A DNA stretch of 64,000 bases from Phlebopus portentosus. Its lineage: Eukaryota; Basidiomycota; Agaricomycetes; Boletales; Boletinellaceae. Shown here in pieces: positions 61,164-64,000 of the stretch. The number at the start of each line of letters is the position of its first letter. Position 1 is the stretch's first letter. Made by a program: the position numbers and the translations under genes. The stretch is taken from assembly GCA_037892935.1 (NCBI GenBank), contig JAYXKI010000013.1:434001-498000 (forward strand). Reading direction: 5' to 3'. The notes beneath the pieces were generated by a model, which was given only the letters and a program-made list of their open reading frames with translations, was not told the DNA's origin and searched no databases.

Positions 61164-62271
61164 TGTCCGTTCGAGTCTGAGAGTGAGGCTGAGTACGAGT
61201 CGAGTTGCTGGTGACTCTACTCTTGGTTTAGGCGCCTGAATACACTTCTCCGTTTAGTACTATCATCCCACGATTACATTGCTTTACACTTCAATCACTC
61301 GGCTGAGTCCACAGGTTGCTTTCATCCATCCATTCATCGCATCAGGTATCGCCTTTGTTTTGGTCGAGGAACTGCATGCTCGAACAATAGTGGCATGATG
61401 AAAAATATGACCGCAAAGGTGGCGGATCATTCTTGTTACGCGACAGTCATCGTGGTTATCGAAAACTCCTCGACAAACAAAGTGGCACAGCGGCTTTTGG
61501 TGGTATCAACAACACCCATGGATGGATGGATTCTGGCTTTAGAAGAAAGCTTCGCATCACTTGCTCACTAGTTCATAGCGAGTGGTCTGGATCGATCAAT
61601 CATTGATCGCTACGTTCACATCAGTAAGTTTCGTTGGGATTGCCTTCTGCTGGTATAGAGCAAGGAGGATGCAGCGGCACTTCAGCGAATTGTGGGCGGA
61701 GCAGTAATTTATTGAATGTTCATCGCGACGCGGGCTGCATAGATCAGTCGCGGAAAAGCGATTTAGCGCTCAGCTTGCTTTTGCATTTTCTCATCGTAAA
61801 GGCCTGAGTATCTCTCGACGCCCACCCGATTATTGACATCTTTCCAAAGTCGAGTTGATTCCTGTATATTGCATGCTGGCTATCCTTCATGGCACTCTCT
61901 CGAGTTGCCGTTCTTTCACGTTGGCTATCAATGTGTGTATCCTTTCTGCTTCATTACCTTTCTCGCATCCCCGGTGCTGGCAGCGATTGGGGGAAAGTAT
62001 TCTCAAAATAATGGCAGATCACTTCTCGCCCTGATCTGATCCTTTGTTGATACGAAGGTAGCCTAAGCATTTAGGCGCACCTTCCAGACACTCTCGACTT
62101 ACTTTCAAGTCCCGTCGTCTCTTCTCGCATCATGGTCCTATTCTGGATACGTCCTGTGTAGCGAGAAGTGCTGGATGCGTATGTATATATACCGTATCTC
62201 CATAATAAATTATCAATCTAGCAGTAGGAGCATCAATATGTAGTACAAATACGCAGAGTGTTTGATTGATA
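61164..62271. other. Intergenic region upstream of F-BAR gene
   Basis: About 1.1 kb with no supportable gene. It contains a perfect short inverted repeat at 61593-61609 (CGATCAAT C ATTGATCG). The left part is the promoter of the F-BAR gene and the right part the 3' flank of the coatomer zeta gene. An open frame at 61833-62039 lacks any motif. Confidence 0.4.
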
Positions 62272-63106
62272 TTATAACTGCTGGATCCGTTGCTGCATCT
62301 TTTCTTTGACTGTTTGGTATGCGTTCATCAATGTTTGCTCGTTGATGACAATGTCTGTCGGATCTGCTCGAGGTCTGCTGACGCGCGATGCGATTGTCGT
62401 TGAGTCTGTTTCGACGATGATACTGTTAGAATAAGAACAATCAAATGAACGTCCAGGTATGGCAAGAAAAAGGTTAGGTATCAGCATCCGACGTGCTAGG
62501 GAGACGGACAACAGCAACGCGCACCCATCATCGATAGTCTCATCCAAACACAGCATAACTAGATCGTAGTTCTCCAATACCGCGCGTTTCTCGATTTGGT
62601 TCCTCAGTAATGCGCCGAGAGCGTCGTAGAATGAATTGAGCGCCAACGCGAGCATGAGCTCGTTCTCGTCCGCATTGCCGATGATATAGAATATGAGGTC
62701 GGGCGAGTGCTTGTATACGGCGAGACGGCCATCGTAGAGGATCACGTCGCCTACAGATACGAGTCATAAAAATTTTGCAGAAGTATATCGTACACAGAGA
62801 AAAAGCAGAAGTGAGCACCGCGCCTTCTTCGTGCACGAGTTTGACACATGCTGGACGCACCACCGGCTTTCTTAGTCTTCTCCCAAAGGCCCTTCTCGAA
62901 TGCCTTCTGCTCCTTCACGTTGCTCAAACCCTCGCTTCGGCGAGCGGTGTGCCCTTGGGCCGGTAGTACTTCGCCAGGACGCGATGTCCGTCGGAGTCGA
63001 GGATGAGGAAAGCGCATGTCGTGTAGAGCGTCAGGTTCGGCTAGGGGAATTGAGCACGATAATGTTAGTATTTGACGATTGAATGAGATAGCTGGAAGTC
63101 TACCAT
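62272..63106 (-). CDS. RET3: Coatomer subunit zeta
   Basis: This is the small longin-like subunit of the COPI coat, for retrograde Golgi-to-ER vesicles. The start codon (63106-63104) is followed at once by GTAGAC, and the next exon begins after CCCCTAG with PNLTLYTTCAFLILDSDGHR, so exon 1 appears to contribute only the Met. That exon continues VLAKYYRPKGTPLAEARVLS and AFEKGLWEKTKKAGG. After an intron spanning about 62755-62858 comes DVILYDGRLAVYKHSPDLIF, YIIGNADENELMLALALNSF, YDALGALLRNQIEKRAVLEN and the family-typical VMLCLDETIDDG. The last exons hold IVETDSTTIASRVSRPRADP and end VKEKMQQRIQQL at 62272. Length is about 205-220 residues, the family norm (yeast Ret3). The gene symbol follows the yeast orthologue. 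Assignment is strong; the ATG-only exon is the one unusual point. Confidence 0.9.
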
Positions 63107-63640
63107 TTTTGAGCTTTGTTCTAATTAATTTCGGGGATGTTTTGCTGGTTGGGCGTATGTATGTGGTGAACCCTGGTCAAGTAAGGATGATCAGATCTAC
63201 GTGTCTGTGTCGCGTCACGCGTCGCGCTTCGAAAACTTGCTTTCGACCATCAACTTACTGTAATATCACAGAAAACAGTAAAAAAGAAGGTTCCAAACAG
63301 CTTGCAGTGCACTTTTTTCTGAAGACTGTTGCATTCCCAATGAACTTCTAACAATCACAAAAGTCAAATGGCGACATCAGGAGGTCCTCTCCAACATGAA
63401 CCTAACGATTCCTAACGAATAATAGATCGGCGGAAATCGGTGAGCCGCTTCATTCGGCGTGGACACGGAATAAATGATCACATTCACGCAGAAAGGTACT
63501 TAGACCATCAGATCAGAATGATTGATGCACGTTCACTTTTTGTTTCGAATTACTCGTCCAAGCATGCACGCATCTTCTGTCTTTTCCTAAAATAGTTCGC
63601 AGAAATCAGAATTTAGTCAAATCGATATCCGACGATATAA
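63107..63640. other. Divergent intergenic region at right end
   Basis: Upstream region of coatomer zeta and of the partial gene at the edge. Direct repeat CCTAACGATTCCTAACGAAT at 63401-63420. No gene is supportable. Confidence 0.4.
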
Positions 63641-63648
63641 TATATAAG
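63641..63648 (+). promoter_or_regulatory. TATA box before the right-edge gene
   Basis: TATATAAG lies 78 bp upstream of an ATG at 63719, a good distance for a fungal TATA promoter. Called from motif and spacing only. Confidence 0.4.
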
Positions 63649-63718
63649 GTCGTAGGAGGCTTTGATGTACCTTGACAATTACGCTCGGTCCCCATCATCA
63701 GTCTCCCAAGTGTCAGCT

Positions 63719-64000
63719 ATGTCGAGCTTTAAAGTGACCAGCTCTTTTCATGCCCGTTCTGAACCAGATCCCATCGATCCGAGTTTGGTTAAGCTTTTTG
63801 TGTCCGTGACCATGACAGGCAAACACTTTGCCGTGGCACCTCTGGCCGTCTTGGTCTATCATTGTCGTGCATATTGTCCCTCTTCCGACCCAGATACTGT
63901 ATGTATGACAGTTGCATCGCGTAGTCCTTACGTTGGACAAAGGTACTGCACTTTTCGATGATTGTCTTCAGGCCTAGCTAAATGGCGTTGGCAGGTTAAA
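63719..64000 (+). CDS. Start of unrecognised gene, cut by window end
   Basis: From ATG 63719 (MSSFKVTSSFHARSEPDPID) an open frame continues through PSLVKLFVSVTMTGKHFAVA to a stop at 63961; splicing is possible, for example at GTATGT (63899). No family is recognised. The TATA box at 63641 and a Ser/Asp/Pro-rich opening favour a real gene that continues to the right, but evidence is thin. Confidence 0.3.

Overview
The window is nuclear DNA of a filamentous basidiomycete, most likely an Agaricomycete. Nearly every gene is cut by many introns of about 45-70 nt with GTRNGT donors and CTRAY-type branch points. The gene families also fit: an intron-rich laccase, a DUF6534-type seven-helix membrane protein, large F-box proteins and a NACHT-WD40 STAND receptor. 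I saw no bacterial operons, CRISPR arrays, rRNA or convincing tRNA genes.

Left part (0-12 kb): an F-box protein gene (-) is divergent from an unrecognised gene (+) whose C-terminus is built from three related ~35-residue modules with sumoylation-like lysine motifs. Then come a single-pass membrane protein with a very long Ser/Pro-rich tail and a second disordered, acidic protein. About 2 kb of apparently empty DNA follows.

Accessory part (12-31 kb): a complete class-2-type laccase, a DUF6534 membrane protein with about 15 short exons and a decayed second DUF6534 copy downstream. A cytochrome P450 (-) carries an apparent one-base deletion at the PERW motif. A small gene with a UIM-like helix and an MFS sugar transporter (-) complete this part.

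Middle (31-48 kb): a penta-EF-hand calcium protein, then a bacterial/actinobacterial-looking mannose-1-phosphate guanylyltransferase spliced to a short coiled-coil leader. Next is a 9-exon NLR-like receptor (C2-like domain, NACHT, 14 WD40 repeats; my exon model is 4800 nt and stays in frame, 1599 aa). The receptor is bracketed by three diverged direct copies of a ~1.3-1.8 kb non-coding repeat, one of which forms its promoter region.

Right part (48-64 kb) is mostly conserved cellular genes: a cyclase-family hydrolase (-), an F-box protein with a huge acidic/His-rich tail (+), chaperonin CCT8/theta (-), a SUMO-like-domain protein (+), a Cdc15/Imp2-type F-BAR-SH3 protein (-), coatomer zeta (-), and the start of an unrecognised gene at the right edge. 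Exon models were derived by eye from splice signals and reading frame. Where a join could not be resolved this is said in the entry.
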